A stretch of 64,000 nt of DNA from Sphingomonas sp. IBVSS2 (GCF_002127225.1 NZ_NFUR01000009.1:48823-112822); one strand, 5' to 3'. Positions 41,870-50,403 are shown, counted from the first letter of the stretch. Translations and numbers: made by a program. Notes: generated from the letters alone by a model not told the origin.

Positions 41870-43035
41870 CAGCCCGCGCTCTGCGCCAGATGCTGGCGGG
41901 CGATGACGATCTTCTGCACTTCGGAGGCGCCTTCGTAGATGCGCAGCGCCCGCACTTCGCGGTACAGCGCCTCGACCGGGGCGCCGACGGTGACTCCCAG
42001 GCCGCCGAAGATCTGCACCGCCTTGTCGATCACCTGCTGGGCGCTGTCGGTGGCGTGCAGCTTGGCGAGTGCGGCCTCACGGGTATTGCGCTGGCCCCGC
42101 ACGTCGCGCAGCCAGCCGGCGCGGTAGATGAGCAGCGCGGAGGTATCGATGTCGAGCACCATCTCGGCGAGCTTCGACTGGGTCACCGGATTGTCGGCGA
42201 GCGTGCCGTCGCCGAGCTTGCGGCTGCGGGCACGCATGGTCGCTTCGTCGAGCGCGCGGCGGGCGAAGCCGAGCGCGGCGGCGCCGACGGTGGTGCGGAA
42301 GATGTCCAGCGTCGCCATCGCCGCCGCGAAGCCGCGCCCGGGTTCGCCGAGCAGCGCGTCGGCGGGCAGCGCCATGTCGGCGAATTCGAGCGTGGCGAGC
42401 GGGTGGGGGGCGATCACTTCGATGCGTTCGGTGACGCGCAGGCCCGCCGTGCCGGCATCGACGAGGAAGGCGGAAATGCCCTTGGCGCCCGGCGCCTCGC
42501 CGGTCCGGGCGAACAGGACGTAATAGTCGGCGATGCCGCCGTTCGAGATATAGGTCTTGGCGCCGTTCACGCGCCAGCCCCTGCCGTTGCGCTCGGCCAG
42601 CGTCTCCATCGCGGCGACGTCGGAGCCCGAGCCGGGCTCGGTGAGCGCGAAGGCGGCGATCTTCTCGCCGCGCGCCACGGCGGGGAGATAGGCCTGTTTC
42701 TGCGCCTCGGTGCCGAACAGCGAGATCGTGCCCGATCCCAGACCCTGCATGGCGAAGGCGAAGTCGGCCAGCCCCGAATGGCGCGCCAGCGTCTCGCGGA
42801 TCAGCGCGAGCGAGCGGATGTCGAGCGTCTCGTGCATGCCGCCCCAGGCCGCAGGCACGCAGTAGCGCAGCCAGCCGCCGTCGCCGAGCGCGCGGACGAG
42901 CCTCCGGCATTCGGCGTCCACATCGGCGCCGTGATGGTCGCTGAGGTTGGCGATGCACCAGGCCTCCAGCGCGTCGGCCAGCTTGCGGTGGCCGTCGTCG
43001 AGGAAGGGCCAGTCGAGGAAGCTGCGGTCGGCCAT
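41869..43035 (-). CDS. acyl-CoA dehydrogenase
   Basis: 388 residues. Standard parts are seen: FALTEPGSGSDVAAM for FAD binding, NGAKTYISNGGIADYYVLFA, the R-rich helix region, GLGVTVGAPVEALYREVR, and the catalytic base glutamate in RIYEGASEVQK. The enzyme introduces a double bond between C2 and C3 of an acyl-CoA and passes electrons to ETF. Substrate is unknown. It differs clearly from the gcdH product 1 kb away, so the operon holds two separate dehydrogenation steps. Start ATG 43035 shares a base with the crotonase stop (TGATG). Confidence 0.92.
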   Translation of the reverse strand: MADRSFLDWPFLDDGHRKLADALEAWCIANLSDHHGADVDAECRRLVRALGDGGWLRYCVPAAWGGMHETLDIRSLALIRETLARHSGLADFAFAMQGLGSGTISLFGTEAQKQAYLPAVARGEKIAAFALTEPGSGSDVAAMETLAERNGRGWRVNGAKTYISNGGIADYYVLFARTGEAPGAKGISAFLVDAGTAGLRVTERIEVIAPHPLATLEFADMALPADALLGEPGRGFAAAMATLDIFRTTVGAAALGFARRALDEATMRARSRKLGDGTLADNPVTQSKLAEMVLDIDTSALLIYRAGWLRDVRGQRNTREAALAKLHATDSAQQVIDKAVQIFGGLGVTVGAPVEALYREVRALRIYEGASEVQKIVIARQHLAQSAG

Positions 43036-43850
43036 CAATTGCCCTCGAACTCGGGAGTGCGCTTCTCCGCAAAGGCCTCGAAGGCGCGGCGGAAGTCCCG
43101 GGTCGCCATGCAGATCGCCTGGGCCTGGGCCTCCATCTCGATCGCGGTCTCGATGCTCACTGCCCATTCGGTGTTGAGCTGGGTCTTGGTGATGCCGTGC
43201 GCGAAACTGGGGCCGGTGGCGATGCTGCGGGCCAGCGTCCGGGCTTCGCCGAGCAGCGCGTCGGCGGGCACCAGCCGGTTGTGGAAGCCCCAGCGCTCGC
43301 CTTCCTCGGCGGACATCATCCGGCCGGTATAGAGCAGGTCGGCGGCGCGGCCCTGGCCGATGATCCGCGGCAGGATCGCGCAGGCGCCCATGTCGCAGCC
43401 GGCCAGGCCCACACGGGTGAACAGGAAGGCCGTCCTGGCCGCCGGCGTGGCGAGGCGCAGGTCCGATGCCATCGCCATGATCGCGCCGGCGCCCACGCAG
43501 ATGCCGTCGATCGCCGCGACGATCGGCTGCGGGCAGGCGCGCATCGCCTTGACCAGGTCGCCGGTCATCCGGGTAAAGGCGAGCAGCTCGGGCATCGCCA
43601 TTTCGGTCAGCGGCCCGATGATCTCATGGACGTCCCCGCCCGAGGAGAAATTGCCGCCCGCGCCGGTGACCACCACTGCCTTGACCTGCAGCGTGTAGAC
43701 GAGGTCGCGAAAGGTATCGCGCAGCTCGGCATAGCTCTCGAAGGTGAGCGGGTTCTTTCGTTCCGGCCGGTCGAGCGTGATCGTCGCCACGCCCTCGGCG
43801 AAATGCCAGCCGAAATGCTGGGCCACGAAGCTGGTCGGATCCATGGTCAT
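43035..43850 (-). CDS. enoyl-CoA hydratase/isomerase (crotonase) family protein
   Basis: 271 residues with the crotonase fold: ITLDRPERKNPLTFESYAEL, the oxyanion-hole pieces FSSGGDVHEI and ICVGAGAIMAMASDLRL, and AGCDMGACAILPRIIGQGRA. The two glutamates used by classical enoyl-CoA hydratase are not at their usual places; an aspartate in GCDMG is the likely acid/base. This points to a branch acting on ring or branched acyl-CoA (hydratase, isomerase or ring hydrolase). ATG 43850 overlaps the stop of the marR gene (ATGA). The enzyme is cytoplasmic and would act on the CoA ester made by the monooxygenase/reductase at the head of the operon. Confidence 0.9.
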   Translation of the reverse strand: MTMDPTSFVAQHFGWHFAEGVATITLDRPERKNPLTFESYAELRDTFRDLVYTLQVKAVVVTGAGGNFSSGGDVHEIIGPLTEMAMPELLAFTRMTGDLVKAMRACPQPIVAAIDGICVGAGAIMAMASDLRLATPAARTAFLFTRVGLAGCDMGACAILPRIIGQGRAADLLYTGRMMSAEEGERWGFHNRLVPADALLGEARTLARSIATGPSFAHGITKTQLNTEWAVSIETAIEMEAQAQAICMATRDFRRAFEAFAEKRTPEFEGN

Positions 43851-44338
43851 TCCTTCTCCCCATCTGCAGCGAGCGAGTCCTTGAGCACGCCCAGGAGCTG
43901 GTGAAGCTGGCCGCGCTCCTCGCGGCCCAGCCCGGCCAGCATCGCTTCGATCCATGCATGATGCGCTTCGGCCAGCCCGGCGAAGCATTCGCGCCCCAAC
44001 TGGGTCAGCCGCGCGACCGAGGAGCGGCCATCGGTGGGCGAGGGCGCGAGGCTCACATAGCGGTCGCGCACCAGCGCCTGGACGACGCCGGTGACGTTGC
44101 CGTTCGAGACGAGCAGCGCCTGGGAGAGCTGGCCCATCGTCATCCCCTCGGGATGGCGATCGAGCGCGGCCATCACGTCGAAGCGGGGCAGGGTGATATC
44201 GTGTTTGTCGGCGAAGCCGCGCTTCAGCCGCTTCTCGATCACCGTGGTGCAGGTGAGCAGCCGCAGCCACAGCCGCACGCTGCCGCGATCGTCGAGCGCG
44301 CCGTCATGCTTTTCGCGCAAGGAAACAGCGCGGGTCAC
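43847..44338 (-). CDS. MarR family regulator inside the CoA-thioester operon
   Basis: 163 residues from GTG 44338, which overlaps the SDR stop (GTGA). The winged helix-turn-helix contains LPRFDVMAALDRHPEGMTMG, LSQALLVSNGNVTGVVQALV and the wing SLAPSPTDGRSSVARLT. MarR proteins in aromatic-acid operons often sense the CoA thioester of the pathway and repress their own operon. Because the gene sits within the operon, autoregulation is likely. The ideal operator candidate is the pair of ATTTCAAG/CTTGAAAT repeats at 47461-47496, in front of the first gene. This link is inference. Confidence 0.92.
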   Translation of the reverse strand: MTRAVSLREKHDGALDDRGSVRLWLRLLTCTTVIEKRLKRGFADKHDITLPRFDVMAALDRHPEGMTMGQLSQALLVSNGNVTGVVQALVRDRYVSLAPSPTDGRSSVARLTQLGRECFAGLAEAHHAWIEAMLAGLGREERGQLHQLLGVLKDSLAADGEKE

Positions 44339-45096
44339 GTCACTTCTCCGCCGGCGATGGGGATGGCCTGGCCGGTGATCGAGGCGCTGGCGGGCAGGCA
44401 GAGCCACACCGCCGCCGCCGCGACTTCCTCGGGCGCGATCAGCCGCTTCTGGGGATTGTGGCGCGTGAGTTCGGCCAGGGCCTCGGCCTCGCTGCGGCCG
44501 GTGCGGCTGGCGATGGTCTCGATCGCCGTGGCGACGATATCGGTGTCGGTGAAGCCGGGGCAGAGCGCATTGGCGGTGAGCGGCGTGGCGGCGAACTCGG
44601 CGGCGAGCGCGCGCATCAGCCCGATCGCGCCGTGCTTCGAGGCGACATAAGGCGCGGTATAGCCATAGCCCTTGAGCCCGGCGGTGGAGGCGATGGTGAC
44701 GATCCGCCCCGCCGGGGCCGCGAGCAGGTCCGGCAGCGCGGCCTGGCAGCAATGGAACAGCGCATCGAGATTGGTCGCCATCGTCGCGCGCCAGGCATCC
44801 GCCGTCACCCTGGCGAAGGGCGCGCTGGGAGCGATGCCGGCATTGTTGACCAGGATGCCGATCGGCCCATGCGCCGCGCGGGCGGCATCGAAGGCCGCAT
44901 CGATCGAGGCGCGATCGGTCACATCGGCGGGCAGGGCGATCGCGCCGGGGATCGTCGCGGCGACGGCCTCGAGCGGATCGGGCCGGCGCCCGATCAGCGT
45001 CAGGCGCGCGCCTTCTCCGGCGAGTGCCCGGGCGATCGCCGCGCCGATCCCCGATCCCCCGCCGGTGACGACCGCATGGATGTCCTTCAGGCGCAT
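44335..45096 (-). CDS. short-chain dehydrogenase/reductase
   Basis: 253 residues with VVTGGGSGIGAAIARAL for cofactor binding, the strand VNNAGIA, the catalytic serine in ASTAGLKG and the YVASKHG motif (Y and K). It oxidises a secondary hydroxyl or reduces a carbonyl with NAD(P); RRPD after the second strand resembles NADP-type binding. In this operon it is a good candidate for the 3-hydroxyacyl-CoA dehydrogenation step of a ring beta-oxidation. It starts five bases after the monooxygenase/reductase gene and its stop overlaps the marR start. Confidence 0.92.
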   Translation of the reverse strand: MRLKDIHAVVTGGGSGIGAAIARALAGEGARLTLIGRRPDPLEAVAATIPGAIALPADVTDRASIDAAFDAARAAHGPIGILVNNAGIAPSAPFARVTADAWRATMATNLDALFHCCQAALPDLLAAPAGRIVTIASTAGLKGYGYTAPYVASKHGAIGLMRALAAEFAATPLTANALCPGFTDTDIVATAIETIASRTGRSEAEALAELTRHNPQKRLIAPEEVAAAAVWLCLPASASITGQAIPIAGGEVT

Positions 45097-45101
45097 AGGG
45101 C

Positions 45102-47405
45102 TCAGCTCCGGAGCGCCGCGCCGGCCTCGGCGGCGCGCTGCAGGTTGCGGGCGAGCTGGCTCATCCCGCCCAGATATTGCGGCGGCACGCGCACGCCGCG
45201 ATAGCCATGCTGGGCGGCGGCGCGCAGCGTCCACATCGGATCGACCATGTGCGGCCGCCCGATCGCGACCAGGTCGGCCCGGCCGGCGGCGAGGATCGAA
45301 TTGGCATGGTCGGTCTCGAAGATGTTGCCCACCGCCATGGTCGAGACGCGCGCCTCGTTGCGGATCTGGTCGGCAAAGGGCGTCTGGAACATGCGGCCAT
45401 AGACCGGCTTGCACTCGGCCCAGGTCTGGCCGGCCGAGACGTCGATCAGATCCGCGCCCGCTTCGTCGAAGGCGCGGGCGATCGCCACCGCTTCGTCGGG
45501 CGTGACGCCCTGGTCGCCCATCCAGTCGGTCGCCGAGATGCGGACGGACATCGGTCGCTCGGCGGGCCAGGCGGCGCGCATCGCCGCGAACACTTCGAGC
45601 GGGTAGCGCAGGCGGTTCTCCAGGCTGCCGCCATAGTCGTCGCTACGGTTATTTTGGAGCGGCGTGATGAAGCTGGAGAGCAGATAGCCGTGGGCGGCGT
45701 GCAGCTCGATCATGTCGAAGCCGGCTTCCACCGCCATGCGCGCGGCGGCGACGAACTGGTCGCGCACCGCGTCCATATCGGCGCGGGTCATGGGGCGGGG
45801 CGCCGCGTTGCCCGCGCTCCACGGCACGTCGGAGGCGGCGATCAGCGGCCAATTGCCCTCGGGCAGGGGCTGATCCATGCCCTCCCAGCCGATCTTGGTG
45901 GAGCCCTTGGCGCCAGAATGGCCGAGCTGGAGGCAGATCTTCGCGCTGCTGTTCGCATGGACGAAATCGGTGACCCGCCGCCACGCCGCCACATGTTCGG
46001 GCGCGTACATGCCGGGGCAGCCCGGGGTGATGCGTCCTTCGGGCGAGACGCAGGTCATTTCGGTATAGACCAGCCCCGCGCCGCCCTGGGCGCGGGTGCC
46101 GTAATGGACGAGATGGAAGTCGGTCGGGGTGCCGTCCACGGCCGAATACATGGCCATGGGCGAGACCACGACGCGATTGTCCAGCGCCATGTCGCGCAGC
46201 TTGTACGGCGCGAACATCGGCGGGACCGGCTTGCCACCCCGGCCACCCGGTGCCTGGGTCTGGAACCAGCGCTCCACGCCTTCGAGCCATTCCGGATCGC
46301 GCAGGCGGAGATTCTCGTGGCTGACCCGCTGCGAACGCGTGAGCAGCGAATAGGCGAACTGGATCGGCGCGAAGGGCAGATAACGGTCGAGTGTCTCGAA
46401 CCACTCCGTCGAGTTGCGCGCGCTGTTCTGCAGCTTGAGCACCTCGACATTGCGCTCGGCCTGATATTCCTCCAGCGCCTGGGCGCGGCCTAGCCCGGGG
46501 CGGTTGAGCACCTCGGCCAGCTTGATCGCATCCTCCAGCGCCAGCTTGGTGCCCGATCCGATCGAGAAATGCGCGGTGTGCGCCGCATCGCCGAGCAGGA
46601 CGAACTTGTCGTGCGACCAGCGGCCAGTGACGATCCGGCGGAAGTTGAGCCAGGCCTGGGGGCCGGGCAGGTGAGTCGCGTTCGACATCAGGCCATGGCC
46701 GTCCAGATGCCGGGCGAAGATCCGCTCGCACAGCGCGATCGCCTCGGGCTGGTCCATCGCATCGAGGCCCAGGCCGTGCCAGGTCTCGGGGTCCATCTCG
46801 ACGATGAAGGTCGAGAGATTGTCGTCGAAGCGATAGGCATGCGCCCATACCCAGCCCGCCTCGGTCTCCTCGAAGGCGAAGGTGAAGGCGTCGAACATCT
46901 TGCGGGTGCCGAACCAGAAGAACTTGTTCCTGCGCACCTGGATATCGACGTCGAAATGCTCGGCGTGCGCGTTGCGGATACGGCTGTTGGCGCCGTCGGC
47001 GGCGATGACGAGATCATAGTCCGCCCAATCGGCCAGGTCCGGTCCCGCCTCGTGCTGGAAATGCAGCACCACGCCCAGTTCGCGGGCGCGCGCCTGCAGG
47101 ATCGCCAGCAGCCGCTTGCGGCCGATGCCGATGAAGCCGTGCCCCGAGGAGCGGATGCACTCGCCATGGATGTGCACGTCGATATCGTCCCAATGCGCGA
47201 ACTCGCCGCGGATCGTCTCGCCGCTGACGGGGTCGTTCGCCATCAGGTTCTCGACCGTCTGGTCCGAGAATACGACGCCCCAGCCGAACGTGTCGTCGGG
47301 GCGGTTGCGCTCGAACACATGGATGTCGTGGCCGGCATCGCGCACCTTCATCGAGATGGCGAAATAGAGGCCCGCCGGCCCGCCGCCCACGCATGCGATC
47401 TTCAT
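45102..47405 (-). CDS. 2-aminobenzoyl-CoA monooxygenase/reductase (salicylyl-CoA 5-hydroxylase-like) fusion
   Basis: 767 residues made of two flavoproteins. Residues 1-390 form a flavin monooxygenase: ACVGGGPAGLYFAISMK for FAD, then LGDAAHTAHFSIGSG. Residues about 400-760 form an old-yellow-enzyme domain: VVSPMAMYSAVDG, LQLGHSGAKGS, ELHAAHGYLLSSFITPLQNN and SDDYGGSLENRLRYPL. This fusion and length fit the 2-aminobenzoyl-CoA monooxygenase/reductase of Azoarcus evansii and the proteins annotated as bifunctional salicylyl-CoA 5-hydroxylase. The known enzyme hydroxylates and then reduces the ring of anthraniloyl-CoA with O2 and NADH. AAGGAG stands before ATG 47405. It heads the operon. Salicylyl-CoA or another hydroxybenzoyl-CoA is the main alternative substrate. 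Confidence 0.92.
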   Translation of the reverse strand: MKIACVGGGPAGLYFAISMKVRDAGHDIHVFERNRPDDTFGWGVVFSDQTVENLMANDPVSGETIRGEFAHWDDIDVHIHGECIRSSGHGFIGIGRKRLLAILQARARELGVVLHFQHEAGPDLADWADYDLVIAADGANSRIRNAHAEHFDVDIQVRRNKFFWFGTRKMFDAFTFAFEETEAGWVWAHAYRFDDNLSTFIVEMDPETWHGLGLDAMDQPEAIALCERIFARHLDGHGLMSNATHLPGPQAWLNFRRIVTGRWSHDKFVLLGDAAHTAHFSIGSGTKLALEDAIKLAEVLNRPGLGRAQALEEYQAERNVEVLKLQNSARNSTEWFETLDRYLPFAPIQFAYSLLTRSQRVSHENLRLRDPEWLEGVERWFQTQAPGGRGGKPVPPMFAPYKLRDMALDNRVVVSPMAMYSAVDGTPTDFHLVHYGTRAQGGAGLVYTEMTCVSPEGRITPGCPGMYAPEHVAAWRRVTDFVHANSSAKICLQLGHSGAKGSTKIGWEGMDQPLPEGNWPLIAASDVPWSAGNAAPRPMTRADMDAVRDQFVAAARMAVEAGFDMIELHAAHGYLLSSFITPLQNNRSDDYGGSLENRLRYPLEVFAAMRAAWPAERPMSVRISATDWMGDQGVTPDEAVAIARAFDEAGADLIDVSAGQTWAECKPVYGRMFQTPFADQIRNEARVSTMAVGNIFETDHANSILAAGRADLVAIGRPHMVDPMWTLRAAAQHGYRGVRVPPQYLGGMSQLARNLQRAAEAGAALRS

Positions 47406-47545
47406 CGGCCAGAACTCCTTCGCGGCGACTCCGTCCGTGTCACCTAACGGCCGGGCCCTAGATATTTCAAGCCTAAAATTTCAAGCTTGAAATATCATAT
47501 ATCACGCAATTATTCACAGGTAATGGAATCGCGGGAGATCGAAGG
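47406..47545. promoter_or_regulatory. divergent promoter with probable MarR operator
   Basis: The region between the monooxygenase/reductase and aminotransferase genes has a strikingly AT-rich core. A perfect 12-base inverted repeat GATATTTCAAGC (47461-47472) and GCTTGAAATATC (47485-47496) is present. Nested in it is a perfect 16-base palindrome ATTTCAAGCTTGAAAT (47478-47493). So the half-site ATTTCAAG occurs twice in one direction and once in the other. This is the form expected for MarR dimers binding over a divergent promoter, able to control both genes at once. The aminotransferase ribosome binding site (GGGAGA) is at 47533-47538. Confidence 0.7.
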
Positions 47546-48715
47546 ATGAAGTGGCCGGCACAGCGCCTGACGGGCGGATCGAAGAAGAGCTTCGGCATGT
47601 ATGACGAGGCGGCGAAGCTGGACGCGGCGGGGGTGGACCTGATCCATCTCGAGTTCGGCCGGCCGCACGCGGATACGCCTGCGCACATCAAGACGGCTGC
47701 CAAGGCAGCGCTCGACGCGGGCATCGTCCACTACGGCGATTTCCGCGGCACGCTCTCCTTCCGCCAGGCGCTGGTGGAGAAGCTCGCCGCGTTCAACGGC
47801 CTGGACTATGGCGTCGACGAGGTGCTGGTGTGCAACGGGCTCACCCATGCCTCCTTCGCCGCCTTCATGGCCGCGATCGATCCGGGCGACGAAGTGATCC
47901 TGCTCGATCCCTATTATCCCCAGCATATCGGCAAGACCGAGCTGGCCGGCGGCAAGGTGGTGATCGCCGCGCTCGACAAGGCGGACAATTTCGCGATCTC
48001 GAAGGAGAAGATCGCCGCGAAGATCACCGATCGCACGCGGATGATCGTGCTGGTCAACCCGGCCAATCCGACGGGCCGCGTCTATAGCCGCGCGGAGCTG
48101 CAACATGTCGCCGACCTGGCGATCGCGCACGACCTGCTGGTGCTCTCCGACGAGGTCTATGAATATATCACCTATGGCAAGGCCGAGCATGTCAGCATCG
48201 CCAGCCTGCCGGGCATGCGCGACCGGACGATCACCTGCTTCGCCTTCACCAAGGCCTATTCGATGGACGGCTGGCGGATCGGCTATCTGACCGCCGATGC
48301 GAAGCTGATGCCCGCGATCCTGCGCATCACCATGACCGACGTGACGCACGTCAACGTCTTCATCCAGGAAGGTGCCCGCGCCGCCGTGGAGGGGCCGCAG
48401 GACGCGATGCGGGCGATGGTCGAGGCCGATCGCCGCAAGCGCGACATCGTCGTCCAGGCGCTGAACCAGATGCCGGGCGTCACCTGCGCCGAGCCGGAAG
48501 GGACCATCTATGCCTTTCCGGACATCAGCGGCACCGGCCGCTCCTCGCAGGATCTCGCCATGGCGATCCTGAAGGAGGCGCATGTCGTGGTCGAATCCGG
48601 CAGCTTCTACGGCCCGGGCGGGGAGGGGCATCTGCGCGTCTGCTTCGGATCGGAATCCGAGGCGCGGGTGGCCGAGGCGATGGAGCGGCTGGGGCGGTTC
48701 TTCAACGCGCTCTGA
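47546..48715 (+). CDS. PLP-dependent class I/II aminotransferase
   Basis: 389 residues. The fold type I pattern is complete: VCNGLTHASFAAFM, LLDPYYPQH, LVNPANPTGRVYS with the cofactor-contacting asparagine, LSDEVYEYITYG, the Schiff-base lysine in FAFTKAYSMDGWRIGYL, and the substrate arginine in HLRVCFGSE. It moves the amino group of an amino acid to 2-oxoglutarate. An aromatic aminotransferase making arylpyruvate for IorAB would suit the neighbourhood, but specificity cannot be read directly; aspartate or other neutral amino acids remain possible. It shares the divergent operator region with the CoA-thioester operon and is followed 35 bases later by a DUF885 gene. Confidence 0.93.
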   Translation: MKWPAQRLTGGSKKSFGMYDEAAKLDAAGVDLIHLEFGRPHADTPAHIKTAAKAALDAGIVHYGDFRGTLSFRQALVEKLAAFNGLDYGVDEVLVCNGLTHASFAAFMAAIDPGDEVILLDPYYPQHIGKTELAGGKVVIAALDKADNFAISKEKIAAKITDRTRMIVLVNPANPTGRVYSRAELQHVADLAIAHDLLVLSDEVYEYITYGKAEHVSIASLPGMRDRTITCFAFTKAYSMDGWRIGYLTADAKLMPAILRITMTDVTHVNVFIQEGARAAVEGPQDAMRAMVEADRRKRDIVVQALNQMPGVTCAEPEGTIYAFPDISGTGRSSQDLAMAILKEAHVVVESGSFYGPGGEGHLRVCFGSESEARVAEAMERLGRFFNAL

Positions 48716-48750
48716 GAGGCGCAGGGACAGGGGAGTTGTGGGGAATGGTC

Positions 48751-50403
48751 ATGAAGCATCGTCTTATCCTGGCCGCGGCGCTGTTCGCCGCGGCAGCCGT
48801 GCCGTTCCTCGCACAGCCCGCGCGCGCCCAGGGCGAGGCCGCCGCGCCGCAGGGCTATGACGCGCTGCTTGCGCTCTACCAGGAATTCCGCGCCTTCGTG
48901 CCGCCGCCAATGGTGAAGGGCGTACCCGATTATTCGCCGGAGGCGATGGCGCGCCACTATGCCGGGCTTCAGCGCTTCGAGGCGCGGCTGGCCGCGATCG
49001 ACGACAGCGCCTGGCCGATCCCGCAGCGCGTCGATTACATGGTGGTGCTGGCCGAGATGCGCGGGCTGGAATTCCAGCACCGGGTGATGCAGCCCTGGAA
49101 GCGCGATCCGGCCTTCTACAGCACCACCAATCTCGGCTTCGGGCCGAAGATGCACGGTGCCATCGCCATCCCGGCGCTGCCGATCGCCAAGGACAAGGCG
49201 GCGGAACTGGCCGCCCGGCTGAACGCGGTGCCCGAGGCGCTGCGCCGGGCGCGAGCGAACCTCACCGACGCGCGGGGCGACCTCGCCCGGCTGGCGATCG
49301 TGCAGAAGCAGGTGGAAGTGAACGTCTATGGCGCGCTGGCCGCCGAGGCGGCGAAGCGCCAGCCCTCGCTCGTCGCCCCGGCGAAGCGGGCCCAGGCCGC
49401 CGCGGCCGCGTTCAAGGCGTGGCTCGAGGGCATCGAGGCCGGGCTCCCTGCCCATGGCGGCGTGGGGGCGGAGAATTACGCCTGGTATCTCAGGCACGTG
49501 CTGCTGCTGCCCTATACGCCCGAGGAGATCCGGGTGATCGGCGAGCGCGAATATCAGCGCCAGCTCGCCTTCCTGAAGATCGAGGAGCATCGCAACCGCG
49601 CCATCCCGATGCCCGAGCCGGTCAAGACCCGCGCCGCGTTCGACGCCAAGCGCAAGGCGGAGGACGAAGACCTGCTCAGGTTCCTGCGCGACGGCCAATG
49701 GGTGACGATCCCGGACTACGTGAAGCATGATCCGGAGGAGGGGCCGTACCAGTTCCCCTTCGAGAAGGACCCGTCCAGGCCGGGCCTGTTCGATGCGCCG
49801 CAGCATCTCCATTTCTTCTTCCAGGCCGAATTCCGCGACGGCCGGCCGCTGCGCGCGCACAATCTGCCCGGCCATGCCTTTGACGAGCTCCAGGCGGCGC
49901 GCGACACGCGCCCGGTGCGCGGTCAGCAGCGGCTGTTCTTCGTCAACGGCCTGCGCAACGAAGGCTGGGCCTTTTACCTCGAGGAGTTCCTGATCCAGTC
50001 GGGCATGCTGGAGGGCCGGCCCAAGGCGCGCGAGATCGACTATATCCTGGGCGCCAAGCGCGCCGCGCGCATCCTGCCCGAGCTGAAGATGCAGGCGAAC
50101 GAATGGACCTGGAAACAGGCCAATGCCTCGCTGATCTCGCGCACGCCGAAATGGATGCAGCCGGGCGACGCCGTCGCGCAGTTCGACATCGAACTGTACC
50201 TGCGCCAGCCGGGCTATGGCATCGGCTATTACATGGGCAAGGTGGAGCTGGAGAAGCTGCTCGCCGATGTGGCGATGCGCGAAGGCGACGGGTTCGACAT
50301 CAAGACGTTCCATGACCGCTTCCGCGCGGCAGGCTCGATCCCGATCTCGCTGATTCGCTGGGAAATGACGGGCCGGGACGACGAGATCCGCACCATGCGA
50401 TGA
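48751..50403 (+). CDS. exported DUF885 family protein, degenerate metal motif
   Basis: 550 residues with a clean signal peptide (ending in ARAQ). It is most like the DUF885 protein at 16-17.7 kb: LLPYTPEEIRVIGEREYQ, TIPDYVKHDPEEG, NEGWAFYLEE and GYGIGYYMGKVELEKLL. The place of HExxPGH reads AHNLPGH (second residue H370), so the first histidine and the glutamate are both lost. The protein may thus not bind metal in the usual way. Starts at 48745 and 48751 are both possible; GGGGA stands well before 48751. It is the partner of the aminotransferase gene, and a REP-like hairpin follows. Function unknown; involvement in peptide use is inferred from context. Confidence 0.87.
   Translation: MKHRLILAAALFAAAAVPFLAQPARAQGEAAAPQGYDALLALYQEFRAFVPPPMVKGVPDYSPEAMARHYAGLQRFEARLAAIDDSAWPIPQRVDYMVVLAEMRGLEFQHRVMQPWKRDPAFYSTTNLGFGPKMHGAIAIPALPIAKDKAAELAARLNAVPEALRRARANLTDARGDLARLAIVQKQVEVNVYGALAAEAAKRQPSLVAPAKRAQAAAAAFKAWLEGIEAGLPAHGGVGAENYAWYLRHVLLLPYTPEEIRVIGEREYQRQLAFLKIEEHRNRAIPMPEPVKTRAAFDAKRKAEDEDLLRFLRDGQWVTIPDYVKHDPEEGPYQFPFEKDPSRPGLFDAPQHLHFFFQAEFRDGRPLRAHNLPGHAFDELQAARDTRPVRGQQRLFFVNGLRNEGWAFYLEEFLIQSGMLEGRPKAREIDYILGAKRAARILPELKMQANEWTWKQANASLISRTPKWMQPGDAVAQFDIELYLRQPGYGIGYYMGKVELEKLLADVAMREGDGFDIKTFHDRFRAAGSIPISLIRWEMTGRDDEIRTMR

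Noticed and set aside
45102..47405. Sequencing error joining two separate flavoprotein genes
   Set aside because: The same two-domain fusion and length are known for 2-aminobenzoyl-CoA monooxygenase/reductase, and the linker reads through cleanly without frame change.
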